Shown here one piece after another: positions 34,098 to 43,282 of a DNA stretch of 64,000 nucleotides (positions are counted from its first letter, which is position 1; each line of letters opens with the position of its first letter). The DNA comes from Paenibacillaceae bacterium. Lineage in GTDB: Bacteria > Bacillota > Bacilli > Paenibacillales > Paenibacillaceae. A program made the position numbers and the translations under genes. Where the stretch lies: NCBI GenBank assembly GCA_900766135.1, contig CAAFUF010000004.1, positions 1-64,000 on the forward strand, in the 5' to 3' direction. The notes below the pieces were generated by a model. It worked only from the letters and a program-made list of their open reading frames with translations. It had not been told where the DNA came from and did no database searches.

Positions 34098-34466
34098 TTA
34101 TTTCATCAGCTTGTTGACCGTGACCAGCAGTTCGTCGAGCACTTCGGTCTCGCCTGCTTGAATCCGCTCGATCACGCAACTCTTCATGTGTCCCTCCAGC
34201 AGCAGCCGGCCCACGCTGTTTAGCGCGGATTGCACGGCAGCGATCTGGTTCAGCACATCGTCGCAATAAGTATCTCTCTCGATCAGCCCTTTGATACCGC
34301 GGATTTGCCCTTCAATCCGGTTCAAGCGGCTGGTCAGGTTGCTCTTCATCGCTTCGGAATGGTGGCTATGCCTTACCGCCTTGCCATTCTCCGTTACATT
34401 ATGTCCCTCGCCATGCGCCTCGCAGTGCGCGGACGTCGGATGTTCATGTTCCTCGACCTTCGCCAT
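34098..34466 (-). CDS. csoR: Copper-sensing repressor CsoR
   Basis: 122 residues. The all-helical CsoR/FrmR fold starts near residue 40. The Cu(I) ligands are all present: C68 (DTYCDD), H93 and C97 (EGHMKSC). An extra N-terminal region of about 38 residues has seven histidines and a cysteine (HEHP, HCEAH, RHSHHSE), longer than typical CsoR and possibly metal-binding. AAGGAGAG precedes the ATG. A box overlapping its promoter indicates autoregulation. Binding of Cu(I) releases DNA (family knowledge). Confidence 0.94.
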   Translation of the reverse strand: MAKVEEHEHPTSAHCEAHGEGHNVTENGKAVRHSHHSEAMKSNLTSRLNRIEGQIRGIKGLIERDTYCDDVLNQIAAVQSALNSVGRLLLEGHMKSCVIERIQAGETEVLDELLVTVNKLMK

Positions 34467-34510
34467 ACGTCTCTCCTTTCCAAACCAGCGTGGTTTGCTG
34501 TGGTATGCTC

Positions 34511-34539
34511 ATTATAATATACCCCTATAGGGTATGTAA
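34511..34539 (-). promoter_or_regulatory. csoR promoter with embedded CsoR box
   Basis: Minus-strand TTACAT (34539-34534) and TATAAT (34516-34511) are 17 bases apart, and the palindrome ATACCCCTATAGGGTAT (34519-34535) fills the spacer, so repressor binding would exclude RNA polymerase. Confidence 0.85.
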
Positions 34540-34556
34540 AGAGGTTGCTCGAAACT

Positions 34557-35057
34557 TTTTTCAAACGTAACGGACACCAGCGACCTTATTTGTCATTTCC
34601 CGCGTGATTTCCCGTGCCAACGGACCGAGAAGACCTTATTGGGCAGAAAAAAGGCCAAACTTGCGCAGGATCCCCTAATACCGGCCTTGGTGTCCGTTAG
34701 CGTCCAGTCGATTCCAGGAAACGTATTATAACGGCTCTACGGTCCGTTTGCGTCTCATTCGGCGCCACTCAACTAATCATCACGGCTTACGGTCCGTTAG
34801 CGCTATGGAGGTTCCATCCGTCAGACCATATCACCCTGCGATCCATCAGCGTCCAGTCGGCGTCACCCACACCACTTAACGATCCGTTAACCTCTAGTTA
34901 GCCTCACACTCAACCAATCATACCACCCTGCGATCCATCAGCGTCCATTTGCACCATCCAATCGATCTACAACGGCTCTACGCCCCGCTAGGTTCCCTGC
35001 CGCCGGTCAGATCGGGATCAACTTTTGTATACCTAGCATCCCCCCGACAGCGCCAAA
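34557..35057. repeat. Intergenic tract with family A repeats and a direct repeat
   Basis: Family A cores recur (AACGGACACCAGCGACCTTATT, given here in part; GGTGTCCGTTAGCG; ACGGCTCTACGGTCCGTT). Further right the motifs decay into CGATCCATCAGCGTCCA-type sequence, of which a 24-base unit occurs twice (34833-34856 and 34924-34947). No gene is seen. Confidence 0.65.
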
Positions 35058-35091
35058 AAACCCGCTGCCACGAAAACGTGGCAACGGGTTT
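35058..35091. terminator. Terminator of the qox operon
   Basis: AAACCCGCTGCCACG pairs with CGTGGCAACGGGTTT around a 4-base loop; T-rich on both sides. Confidence 0.9.
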
Positions 35092-35113
35092 CTTTCTAGA
35101 TAACCGACTATGC

Positions 35114-35398
35114 TTATTGATAACCCCAAATCATCGTCAGCAAGGTGCCAAAGACGGTTACCAGCCCGACAAACAGGGCGTATACGAGGTTGGCATACAG
35201 CGCGCCTTTGCTGCGGTTCTCGCCGATGTGCATGAACAGGAACAGCTGCACCGACATCTGTATGGCCGCGCAGACCAGCAGGATCGTCATGCCAACGCCG
35301 AACGACATATCCCAGAAAACCACCGACAGCGCTACGGCAGAAAGGATCAGTGAGAACACATATCCCATGACGTGCTGAATCGGGAACAGTTTTTTCAT
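35114..35398 (-). CDS. qoxD: Quinol oxidase subunit IV (QoxD)
   Basis: 94 residues with three membrane helices, typical of the CyoD/QoxD family (HVMGYVFSLILSAVALSVVFW, in part, near the N-terminus). It assists assembly of the heme-copper quinol oxidase. It starts one base after the qoxC stop and ends the operon. Confidence 0.9.
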   Translation of the reverse strand: MKKLFPIQHVMGYVFSLILSAVALSVVFWDMSFGVGMTILLVCAAIQMSVQLFLFMHIGENRSKGALYANLVYALFVGLVTVFGTLLTMIWGYQ

Positions 35399-35399
35399 G

Positions 35400-35996
35400 T
35401 CACATCAGTCCTTTCAAGTATACAAAGCTGAAGATGAAGATCCAGACCACGTCGAGGAAGTGCCAGTACAGCGAGAAAATGAACGATTTATTCGCCGTAT
35501 CATGGGTAAATCCTTCGCGTTTCACCTGAATCATCAGCCCGCTACCCCACAACAGACCCAACGTCACGTGGGCGCCGTGCGTGCCCAGCAGGACGAACAA
35601 GCTCGATAGGAACGCGCTCGTTTGCATCGTCGCACCTTCATTGATATAGGTTACGAACTCGGTAATCTCGATACCGAGGAACCCGAGGCCGAGCAGCAAC
35701 GTGATGATGAAGAAGACCATGAACGGCTTCTTCAACCCTAACCGCATGCTGTGCACCGCCAGTCCGCAGGTAAAGCTGCTGGTCAGCAGCAGGAACGTTT
35801 CGGCCAGCACCGGCCCGATCTCAAAAATCTCCGCCCCGTCCGGACCGCTCCCGGTCCGGTTCCACAGCGTCAGATAAACCGCGAACAGCGTGGCGAAGAG
35901 CACGATCTCCGCGCCCAGGAACAGCCAGAACCCGAGTACCCGGTTACTGTTCTCTTCCGTTTGATATTCCAAAGGCAAAGTATGATCTACTTTCAT
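35400..35996 (-). CDS. qoxC: Quinol oxidase subunit III (QoxC)
   Basis: 198-residue membrane protein with five helices. LGFWLFLGAEIVLFATLFAVY near the start (quoted to its key part) and LGTHGAHVTLGLLW plus the C-terminal YWHFLDVVWIFIF are family III signatures. Its ATG overlaps the qoxB stop (ATGA). Confidence 0.93.
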   Translation of the reverse strand: MKVDHTLPLEYQTEENSNRVLGFWLFLGAEIVLFATLFAVYLTLWNRTGSGPDGAEIFEIGPVLAETFLLLTSSFTCGLAVHSMRLGLKKPFMVFFIITLLLGLGFLGIEITEFVTYINEGATMQTSAFLSSLFVLLGTHGAHVTLGLLWGSGLMIQVKREGFTHDTANKSFIFSLYWHFLDVVWIFIFSFVYLKGLM

Positions 35997-37966
35997 GCGT
36001 GTTCACCCCGCAATCCTGCATCCGTGTCCATCCGATTGGCCAAAGCCTGCTCGGTTTTGATGATTTCGCTGACCGGAATGTGGCGCCCGTGGTCGCGTTC
36101 GAACGAACGCACCGCGAGCATCACGACAATACCCAGGCCGGCGATAATCGCCGGTACCCACCAGCTAAAGACCATAAAGAATCCGAAGAACAAGAAAATC
36201 ATGCCCAGAATAAACGGTTGGCCGCTGTTATTCGGCATATGAATCTCTTCGATTTTGTCCGAGAACAGCGATTTGCCGCTTTTCTTCGCTTCCCAGAACG
36301 GATCCAGCGAATCGACTTTCGGCACGACCGCAAAGTTGTATTCCGGAACCGGAGAATGCGTGCTCCATTCCAGCGTACGCGCGTTCCAAGGATCGCCGGT
36401 CGTATCGCGTTTTGCGTAGCGGAAGCTCCAGTAAATGTTATAAACCAGGACGATAAACCCGATGGCGAGTCCCACCGCCCCGATCGAAGCGATCATGTTC
36501 AGCGGACCAAAGCCCGTGCTTTCCGAATAGGTGTACATCCGCCGGGTCATCCCTTTCAAACCAAGGAAGAACAACGGCAAGAACGTAACGTTGAAGCTGA
36601 TTGCGATAATCCAGAAGGCCAATTTGCCCTGGCGTTCGTTGAGCCGGAAGCCGAACAGTTTCGGGAACCAGTAGTAGAACCCGGCAATGACCGCGAAGAC
36701 CGTCCCCGGAATCAGCACATAGTGGAAGTGCGCGACCAGGAACATCGTATTATGGTATTGATAGTCGGCGCTCGCCATCGCCAGCATGACCCCGGTTACC
36801 CCGCCGATCGTGAAGATCGGAATAAAGGCAAGGGAGTACAGCATCGGCGTCGTAAACTCGATGCGCCCTTTTTGCAACGTAAACAACCAGTTGAAGATTT
36901 TGACCCCTGTCGGAACGGCAATCGCCATCGTCGTAATCGAGAAGATCCCGTTCACCATCACGCCGTGTCCCATTGTATAGAAGTGATGCGCCCATACGAC
37001 GAACGACAGCAGGGAAATGACGATCATGCTCCATACCATGGATTTATAACCGTACAGGTTTTTGCGCGAGAAGGTCGAAATGACTTCGCTGTAAATCCCG
37101 AAGGCCGGCAAAATGACGATGTAAACCTCCGGATGGCCCCATACCCAGAATAGGTTGGCCCAAAGCATATCCATCCCGCCGTTGGCCATCGTAAAGAATT
37201 GCGTGCCGAACAGCCGGTCGAACATCATCAGCGCCAGCGCCACGGTCAGGACCGGGAACGCGAACAAGATGATCACGTTGGTGATCAGCACCGACCAAGT
37301 AAACATCGGCATTTTCATCAGCTTCATTCCCGGTGCACGCATTTTCAGAATCGTCACCAGGAAGTTCACTGCGGTCATCAGCGTCCCGATCCCCGCGATC
37401 TGGATCGCGATAGAGTAATAGTTGTTGCCCACCGTCGGGCTAAACTCGATGCTAGCCAGCGGGAAATACGCCGTCCATCCGGCATCCGGGGAGCCCCCGA
37501 TGACGAAGGAGATGTTAAACAGCATGGCCCCGGCGAAGAATAGCCAGAAGCTGACGGCGTTTAGCCGCGGAAACGCGACGTCTCGCGCGCCGATTTGCAG
37601 CGGAATGACCACGTTCATCAAACCGACGATAAACGGCATCGCCATAAACAGGATCATAATAACCCCATGCGTTGTAAAAATCTCGTTATAGTGTTGCGCG
37701 TCCAGCAGCCCGTTCTCCGGTACCGCCAGCTGAGCCCGCATGAGCAGCGCATCCACGCCGCCGCGGAAGAGCATGAGCAGCGCCGCGATGATATACATGA
37801 TGCCGATCCGCTTGTGGTCAACGGTCGTTAACCATTCGCGCCACAGCCAGCCCCATTTTTTGAAATAGGTTAACCCGATGACGATTGCCAGCGACACGAC
37901 CACGATGCTGACCATCGCGCCGTAGATCATCGGCTCGCCCGTGACGAAAAATTCGTCCCATTTCAT
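35993..37966 (-). CDS. qoxB: Heme-copper quinol oxidase subunit I (QoxB)
   Basis: 657 residues with at least 14 membrane helices. Catalytic-core ligands are visible: the H-x3-Y pair in WVWGHPEVYIVILPAFG, CuB histidines in WAHHFYTMG, and heme ligands in VAHFHYVLIPG. It reduces oxygen to water with electrons from menaquinol and pumps protons. AAGGGAG precedes the ATG. Starts 24 bases after qoxA. Confidence 0.96.
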   Translation of the reverse strand: MKWDEFFVTGEPMIYGAMVSIVVVSLAIVIGLTYFKKWGWLWREWLTTVDHKRIGIMYIIAALLMLFRGGVDALLMRAQLAVPENGLLDAQHYNEIFTTHGVIMILFMAMPFIVGLMNVVIPLQIGARDVAFPRLNAVSFWLFFAGAMLFNISFVIGGSPDAGWTAYFPLASIEFSPTVGNNYYSIAIQIAGIGTLMTAVNFLVTILKMRAPGMKLMKMPMFTWSVLITNVIILFAFPVLTVALALMMFDRLFGTQFFTMANGGMDMLWANLFWVWGHPEVYIVILPAFGIYSEVISTFSRKNLYGYKSMVWSMIVISLLSFVVWAHHFYTMGHGVMVNGIFSITTMAIAVPTGVKIFNWLFTLQKGRIEFTTPMLYSLAFIPIFTIGGVTGVMLAMASADYQYHNTMFLVAHFHYVLIPGTVFAVIAGFYYWFPKLFGFRLNERQGKLAFWIIAISFNVTFLPLFFLGLKGMTRRMYTYSESTGFGPLNMIASIGAVGLAIGFIVLVYNIYWSFRYAKRDTTGDPWNARTLEWSTHSPVPEYNFAVVPKVDSLDPFWEAKKSGKSLFSDKIEEIHMPNNSGQPFILGMIFLFFGFFMVFSWWVPAIIAGLGIVVMLAVRSFERDHGRHIPVSEIIKTEQALANRMDTDAGLRGEHA

Positions 37967-37990
37967 GTTAAGGTACTCCCTTCCCGTTGA

Positions 37991-38959
37991 TTAGTTATGA
38001 GCTTCGTGTTCGTTAGATTCCGTCATGTCCATCTCGGAATGATCCATCGTGGAGTGATCCATCGTGGAGTGGTCCGTTTCCGAATGGTTCATCTCCTCCG
38101 CCCCGCTCTCGCCGCCATGGTTGTGGCCGGCATTTTCCCCTTCCGGTGCAGGCCGGAAAGCCAGATGGGTCGAGGAATACGTCAGGCGGCCGACATGAGC
38201 GGTCTCCAGCAATTTGTCGAACTCCGGCTCGGTCAATTCGGAAGCGGTGTCCTTCACTTCTTTGACCCATTTGTCATATTCGGACGGCGACATGGCCAGC
38301 GCTTCGAATTCCATATGCGCAAAGCCCTCGCCCGAGAAGTTGGAGTTTTTGCCCATGTACGAGCCTTCATGTTCGGCAACGATGTTCAGCGTATTGACCA
38401 TATCGCTCATTGCGTATTTCTGGCCAGCCAGCTGCGGGACCCAGAAGCTCGTAATCGGACCAAACGAATACAGCCGGAATTCGACCGGACGGTTCGTCGG
38501 GAAGTTCACGTAGTTCACGGTCTCGATGCCTTCCTCCGGATAGCTGAAATGCCATTTCCAGTTGGAGGAGGAAGCGTAAATCACGAGCGGCTTTTGGTCT
38601 TCGTACCCTTCAGGCACCTTTTCCACGGCTGACGTACTGCGTACGGTCACGACCGAAAGCACGGCCACGATAATGATCGGAATCGTAATCCAGGTGATCT
38701 CCAGCCATTTATTGCCTTCCATATGCGGCGGTTCGTAATCCGGAGCCGCTTTGGAGGCGCGATATTTCGTTAACATGTAAATGTACAGCGTGTAGACAAC
38801 CAGCAAAATAAACGCCATCGTTAAAATTGAGAAAATGATGACTTGCGATTGGGTCTTGGCCACCGGACCTTTCGGGTTCAACACCGTTAACTGGTTACAG
38901 CCGGTCAGGAGGACAAGAAGGGCTGAAAATAAAGCGAGCAGCAACCCTTTCCTTTTCAT
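37991..38959 (-). CDS. qoxA: Quinol oxidase subunit II (QoxA) with His/Met-rich tail
   Basis: 322 residues. Signal peptide with lipobox LTGC, two membrane helices (about 40-62 and 85-105), then a cupredoxin domain. The CuA cysteines of cytochrome c oxidases are absent, consistent with quinol use. The last 45 or so residues are unusual: HNHGGESG then repeats of the type DHSTMDHSTMDHSEMD, rich in His and Met and likely to bind copper outside the membrane. First gene of qoxABCD. The tail is not part of the canonical family domain. Confidence 0.93.
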   Translation of the reverse strand: MKRKGLLLALFSALLVLLTGCNQLTVLNPKGPVAKTQSQVIIFSILTMAFILLVVYTLYIYMLTKYRASKAAPDYEPPHMEGNKWLEITWITIPIIIVAVLSVVTVRSTSAVEKVPEGYEDQKPLVIYASSSNWKWHFSYPEEGIETVNYVNFPTNRPVEFRLYSFGPITSFWVPQLAGQKYAMSDMVNTLNIVAEHEGSYMGKNSNFSGEGFAHMEFEALAMSPSEYDKWVKEVKDTASELTEPEFDKLLETAHVGRLTYSSTHLAFRPAPEGENAGHNHGGESGAEEMNHSETDHSTMDHSTMDHSEMDMTESNEHEAHN

Positions 38960-39462
38960 AGGATACCGATACCCCTTTCTACGTTATGAACGCCCTCCCC
39001 CTTGCTTTGGAGAAGGCTTCGTTCGATCAGCTACTTTTATGTTAGGAAAGGGGCGGTTGAATAACAATTCATAGAGAATGTAATATATGTTAATTATTAG
39101 AAGTTATAAGTGTGACATTTATCCTTTACACGGCATGCAAAGTTGATTAGCAACGATTTTCGGTCATTATCCGTCAAATTTGGCGATTTTGATAATTGTT
39201 CACAATGCGGCTCTACTCCATCATAGTTCGCAGAATTGTCATATAAAATCCGTATTTTGTGATTTCGTTCACAATAATTGGCGTCACTATTTGTTTCGAG
39301 TACTCTCTCTCCTTTTGATGCCAAGGTTAAATACGACATTTTCGTGACACTTGGGAGAGGGATCCCAAAAAGAAGAGGCTGTCCCAAAGCGGCAAACTTC
39401 GCCTGCCTTAGAACAACCTCATACCCTCTACTTAAATAAATGAGCGCTCACATTAAGGCAAA
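38960..39462. other. Regulatory region of the qox operon, no gene
   Basis: AT-rich 503 bases between ddh and qoxA. It carries a perfect Rex/FNR-type palindrome (39255-39272) and a weaker one (39188-39205). A 96-codon frame on the minus strand has no recognisable features and is not called. The stretch near 39365-39420 resembles the AAGAGGCTGTCCCAAA type of hairpin remnant. Confidence 0.5.
39255..39272. promoter_or_regulatory. Rex- or FNR-type redox operator
   Basis: TTGTGATTTCGTTCACAA. It matches the Rex pattern TTGTGAA-N4-TTCACAA at all but one defined base and the FNR/CRP pattern TTGTGA-N6-TCACAA fully. It lies about 300 bases upstream of qoxA. Confidence 0.6.
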
Positions 39463-40437
39463 TTACAACAGCTCTTTGCGCAGCTGCTCCGGCGATTTCG
39501 GCGACAGCAAGCCAAACGGAATATCGAAGACGGTTTTCGCCCCCGACTGGCCGGCTTGCGACAGCTTGTACGCCGCACGGGCATAAGCGACCAGCACGCT
39601 GGCCGTAAATTCCGGATTGCTGTCCAGCTTCAAGCTGAACTCGATCAGCTGCGTGCTGTCCTGACCGGTCCGGCCGCTGCGCAGCACCATGCCGCCATGC
39701 GGCATCGCGGAGTGATTTGCCTTCAGCTCTTCCTCACTGATAAAATGCACGGTCGTGTCGTAATCCGAGAAATAGTTCGGCATCGACTTGATCTCCTGCT
39801 CGATCTTCGCCAGGTCGGCCCCTTCCTCAGCAACGACGAAGCACTCGCGCAGGTGCTTCTCGCGCGTGGACAACTCCGGATTTTCACCCTGGCGCACGCG
39901 CTCTACGGCGGCTTCTACCGGAATCGTGTATTGAACGCCGTTCTTCACGCCCGCTACGCGGCGAATCGCATCGGAGTGTCCTTGGCTGACGCCTTTGCCC
40001 CAGAACGTGTAATCTTTCCCTTCCGGCAACACGGACTCGGCCAGCAGCCGATTCAGCGAGAATAAGCCCGGATCCCATCCGGTCGAGATGACGCTGACCG
40101 TTCCTGCTTTCTCCGCCACCTCGTTCACTTTGGCGAAGTATTCCGGAATTTTCGCATGCGTATCAAAGCTATCGACCGTATTGAACATCGCGGCCAGCTG
40201 CGGCCCCTGCTCCGGAAGATCCGTAGCCGAACCGCCGCACAGAATCAGCACGTCGATGTCTCCCTTATATTTTTCGATCTCGGAGATGTGAACAACGCCG
40301 TTTGCCGACGCCACCTTGTCCGGTTGTCTGCGCGAAAAAACCGCCTGCAGCTGGAAATCGGGATTTTGCTTCAGCGCCATTTCCACGCCCCGTCCCAGAT
40401 TTCCATAACCTACGATGCCTACTTTAATTGTTGCCAC
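39463..40437 (-). CDS. ddh: meso-Diaminopimelate D-dehydrogenase
   Basis: 324 residues. NADPH-binding GYGNLGRGVE at residue 10, then ILCGGSATDLPEQGP and STGWDPGLFSLNRLL, all signatures of Ddh, which forms meso-diaminopimelate directly from tetrahydrodipicolinate, ammonia and NADPH (lysine and peptidoglycan precursor). The start codon is GTG at 40437, seven bases after AAGGAGG. Single gene. Confidence 0.95.
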   Translation of the reverse strand: MATIKVGIVGYGNLGRGVEMALKQNPDFQLQAVFSRRQPDKVASANGVVHISEIEKYKGDIDVLILCGGSATDLPEQGPQLAAMFNTVDSFDTHAKIPEYFAKVNEVAEKAGTVSVISTGWDPGLFSLNRLLAESVLPEGKDYTFWGKGVSQGHSDAIRRVAGVKNGVQYTIPVEAAVERVRQGENPELSTREKHLRECFVVAEEGADLAKIEQEIKSMPNYFSDYDTTVHFISEEELKANHSAMPHGGMVLRSGRTGQDSTQLIEFSLKLDSNPEFTASVLVAYARAAYKLSQAGQSGAKTVFDIPFGLLSPKSPEQLRKELL

Positions 40438-40731
40438 GTTATGTCCTCCTTCAAAATGGTCAAACTCGTCTCAACCCACGGACTAACTCCCATTGTAATT
40501 TACCCGCATCACTTTTTAAATACTTTACATACAAAGTTAGTGTTTTTATTTAAATATTCGGTAATTTCATACAAATCCCGATTCGACTGAATTCACACTT
40601 AAGACACATTTATACGAAAATTCCTGCACGATATAGCCCATTCTAGTCATACCCAGCTCGGATTAATCATTGTAAAATAATGTTCGTTGTGAGAAATATC
40701 ATAGACCACTACAGAGAGAGGCTGAATCCAA
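40438..40731. other. AT-rich divergent region, no gene
   Basis: Between ddh and ycnJ. A TAAAAT-type -10 near 40674 could serve ycnJ but no good -35 matches. No other element is clear. Confidence 0.35.
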
Positions 40732-42429
40732 TTGAAATTGCTTCTCCATCAACGGGCGTTCTTAGCGGCTGCGGTGTGCGCCTTCCTACTGATGCTGGCT
40801 CCGGCTTCCGCATTCGCCCATGCTTATGTCGTCTCTTCGAACCCGGCGGCCAATGAGATGTTGGACACATCCCCCGTTGAAATTGTGATCGATTTTAACG
40901 AACCCCTCGAAGAGGGCTTCCACGAACTCGCCGTCATCGGCCCGAACGGGGATAACGTAACTAACGGAGAGGCGGGGATTAACCCCGAAAAGCCCTCCCG
41001 GTTAACTGTAAACTTACGACCAAACTTACCGGAAGGGCTGTATACGGCAAAATGGAACGTCGTTTCCGGCGATGGACACGCCATCTCCGGAACGATCCCG
41101 TTCCAGATCGGGCGGGGAGATTCCAGCAGCGCCCCGCAGGTCCATCCAACGACGGATGGCGGTAGCTCCTTCCCGGAGTGGAGCCTGCTGCTGGTTCGCT
41201 GGTTGTTCTACGCCGGAACGGCTGGCTATCTTGGCGCTGTCGTCTTTCACGCCCGGCTTCTCCCCCGCCTGGACAGCAACTGGCCCGAACGCTTGAAGCG
41301 GCGCAGCCGAACCGTCTGGACAGCCGGCTTTATCGCCTCCTCCGCCGGTATCCTGCTTAGCTTGCCGCAGCAAACGGCCAGCGATGCCGGAGGGGGATGG
41401 AGGGAAGCATTCGATCCCGGTCTTTGGCGGCAAACGCTGGTTTATACGACCTTTGGGGAGATCTGGACAATTCAGATCCTGCTGCTGGGAGGCTGGTTCT
41501 TGTGGACGTTGTTCCTTTTGCGTTCCAGCCGGACAACCCGGCCGCGCCTGCTGCCGCTGGCCGGTGCCTTGCTGTTCGCCCTGGCCTTGCTGTTCTCCAA
41601 GGCTTTCATCGGGCATGCCGCCACCGCGGAGCTGCGGGGATTCGCCATTACGGCGGACTTCCTGCATCTGGCTGCGGCGCTGATCTGGCTTGGCGGCGTC
41701 GGCGCTTTAGCATTCTTGCTTCCGGCGGCAGCCCAGCCCGCCGTTGAAGACAAGACCCGGCCGGCCGAACCGCGGCAGCTTTCCCTTTATTGGCGTACGA
41801 TCCGGCGTTTCTCGACTCTCGCCATCTGGATGGTCGCCCTCCTGCTCGGGACCGGCGTATATAGCAGTCTGCTTCATGTGCCGACCCTGTACTCGCTGAC
41901 GCATACGGCCTATGGCCGCGTGCTATTGGCGAAGATCGCTCTCACCGCGATCTGCCTGCTGCTCGGAGGCTGGTCCTTCCTGCGCGGTCGGCGTGCAGAA
42001 AAACCGCTCTACGCCGGCGTATGGACCGAATTGGGAGCCGGCTTGGCGGTGCTGGTTTTAGCGGCAGTCCTGGCGAATCTGCCGACGGCCGCCGCTTCTC
42101 CCGGCCCCGCAAGTTTAACGCATCGCCTGGAAGACGGGACTAAGGTGACGATTCGCGTCGCTCCGAATGCCGTAGGAACCAACGCCTTTCAGGTCACCGT
42201 AAACGGGCCGGATGGGCAGCCCCGCGACGACGTGGAGCAAGTGACGCTGGAGCTGACTTCGAAGGAAATGGATATGGGCACCACGGAAATCCTCTTCCCC
42301 GGCGGCTCCCCGCCGGAGGTCCGCGAGCTCATCACGATGGGCGGACGTTGGAACGTTCATGTCCATATCCTGACCAAATCCCTGGACCGCTACGATTTCG
42401 ATACCGAACTGACGGTAGGAAGCCCCTAA
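40732..42429 (+). CDS. ycnJ: Copper uptake protein YcnJ (CopC-CopD fusion)
   Basis: 565 residues. A signal peptide ends AFA before H30, so the mature protein begins with a histidine, a CopC copper ligand. The CopC domain spans about 30-127 with a second histidine in SGDGHAISG. Eight membrane helices of a CopD domain follow (about 150-455), then a C-terminal YtkA-like beta domain. YcnJ imports copper in Bacillus under copper limitation. The start is TTG at 40732, ten bases after GAGAGG. It forms an operon with ycnI. Confidence 0.92.
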   Translation: MKLLLHQRAFLAAAVCAFLLMLAPASAFAHAYVVSSNPAANEMLDTSPVEIVIDFNEPLEEGFHELAVIGPNGDNVTNGEAGINPEKPSRLTVNLRPNLPEGLYTAKWNVVSGDGHAISGTIPFQIGRGDSSSAPQVHPTTDGGSSFPEWSLLLVRWLFYAGTAGYLGAVVFHARLLPRLDSNWPERLKRRSRTVWTAGFIASSAGILLSLPQQTASDAGGGWREAFDPGLWRQTLVYTTFGEIWTIQILLLGGWFLWTLFLLRSSRTTRPRLLPLAGALLFALALLFSKAFIGHAATAELRGFAITADFLHLAAALIWLGGVGALAFLLPAAAQPAVEDKTRPAEPRQLSLYWRTIRRFSTLAIWMVALLLGTGVYSSLLHVPTLYSLTHTAYGRVLLAKIALTAICLLLGGWSFLRGRRAEKPLYAGVWTELGAGLAVLVLAAVLANLPTAAASPGPASLTHRLEDGTKVTIRVAPNAVGTNAFQVTVNGPDGQPRDDVEQVTLELTSKEMDMGTTEILFPGGSPPEVRELITMGGRWNVHVHILTKSLDRYDFDTELTVGSP

Positions 42430-42464
42430 AGGGGAAACAAACCAATCAAAAAGGAGACTCATCC

Positions 42465-43202
42465 ATGTTCCTCGCAACCCATTCTCTCGGAAACCGATTT
42501 TGGCGTCTAGCCGCCGGTTCTGCCGCCGCTTGGATTCTGTTATTCGTCCTCTTCACCGGAACGGCCGACGCGCACGTCACCGTCAAACCAAGCCAATCCA
42601 CCCCAAGCGCCTGGGAAACGTACAGCATCAAAGTTCCTGTAGAGAAAGACCTTAACACGGTGAAAATCGCGCTCAAAATCCCGGAAGGCGTCGCCTTCAA
42701 ACAGTATCGTCCGGTGCCGGAATGGAACGTGGAGCTGACGACGGCAGACGATGGTACGGTCACCGCAGTCACCTGGACGGCCGAAGGCGACGGCATCGGC
42801 CCCGGCCAATTCCAGCAGTTCGATTTCGTCGCGCAGAATCCCGGCGAAGACGCGGAACTGGCCTGGGACGCCTTCCAGTATTACAGCGACGGCAGCGTGG
42901 TGGAATGGACCGGGGCGGAAGGCGAAGATCGGCCGCATTCCCTGACGGTCGTGAGCGCCGCAAGCGACGGGCAGGCCGGCGATGCCGCCGCCGGGCATGA
43001 CCATGGCGGCCATGCTGAAGGCGCTGCGGACGGCAACGCTGAGGCACCTGCCACCGCCGAAGCTTCCGATTCCGCTTCGACCAGCGGAAGCGGCTCCCCG
43101 GCAGGGACCACGGCGGTCGTGCTTTCGGCATGCGCCTTGCTCGTTGCGCTCGCCGCTTTATGGGCCGCGTTGCGCGCTGGACGGAAACATAAGTCGGCCT
43201 AG
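42465..43202 (+). CDS. ycnI: YcnI-type DUF1775 copper-binding protein
   Basis: 245 residues. Signal peptide ending ADA before H37, so the mature protein begins HVTVKPSQS; members bind Cu(II) through this histidine. The DUF1775 domain (about 37-170) is followed by a linker with GHDHGGH and a C-terminal membrane helix and basic anchor. AAAGGAG precedes the ATG at 42465, 35 bases after ycnJ. It probably hands copper to YcnJ. Confidence 0.92.
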   Translation: MFLATHSLGNRFWRLAAGSAAAWILLFVLFTGTADAHVTVKPSQSTPSAWETYSIKVPVEKDLNTVKIALKIPEGVAFKQYRPVPEWNVELTTADDGTVTAVTWTAEGDGIGPGQFQQFDFVAQNPGEDAELAWDAFQYYSDGSVVEWTGAEGEDRPHSLTVVSAASDGQAGDAAAGHDHGGHAEGAADGNAEAPATAEASDSASTSGSGSPAGTTAVVLSACALLVALAALWAALRAGRKHKSA

Positions 43203-43209
43203 TTGATAT

Positions 43210-43265
43210 AAAAAGCAGCGGTTTCTCCCGAGCGCTTCGATGCGCCTGGAGATCCCGCTGCTTTT
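43210..43265. terminator. Bidirectional terminator after ycnI
   Basis: AAAAAGCAGCGG pairs with CCGCTGCTTTTT, with an inner CTCC/GGAG pairing. It separates convergent ycnI and the MFS gene. Confidence 0.85.
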
Positions 43266-43282
43266 TCACAGCACGTTTTCGT

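Noticed and set aside
39097..39387. 96-codon minus-strand frame upstream of qoxA
   Set aside because: No recognisable features; the region is AT-rich and carries operators.
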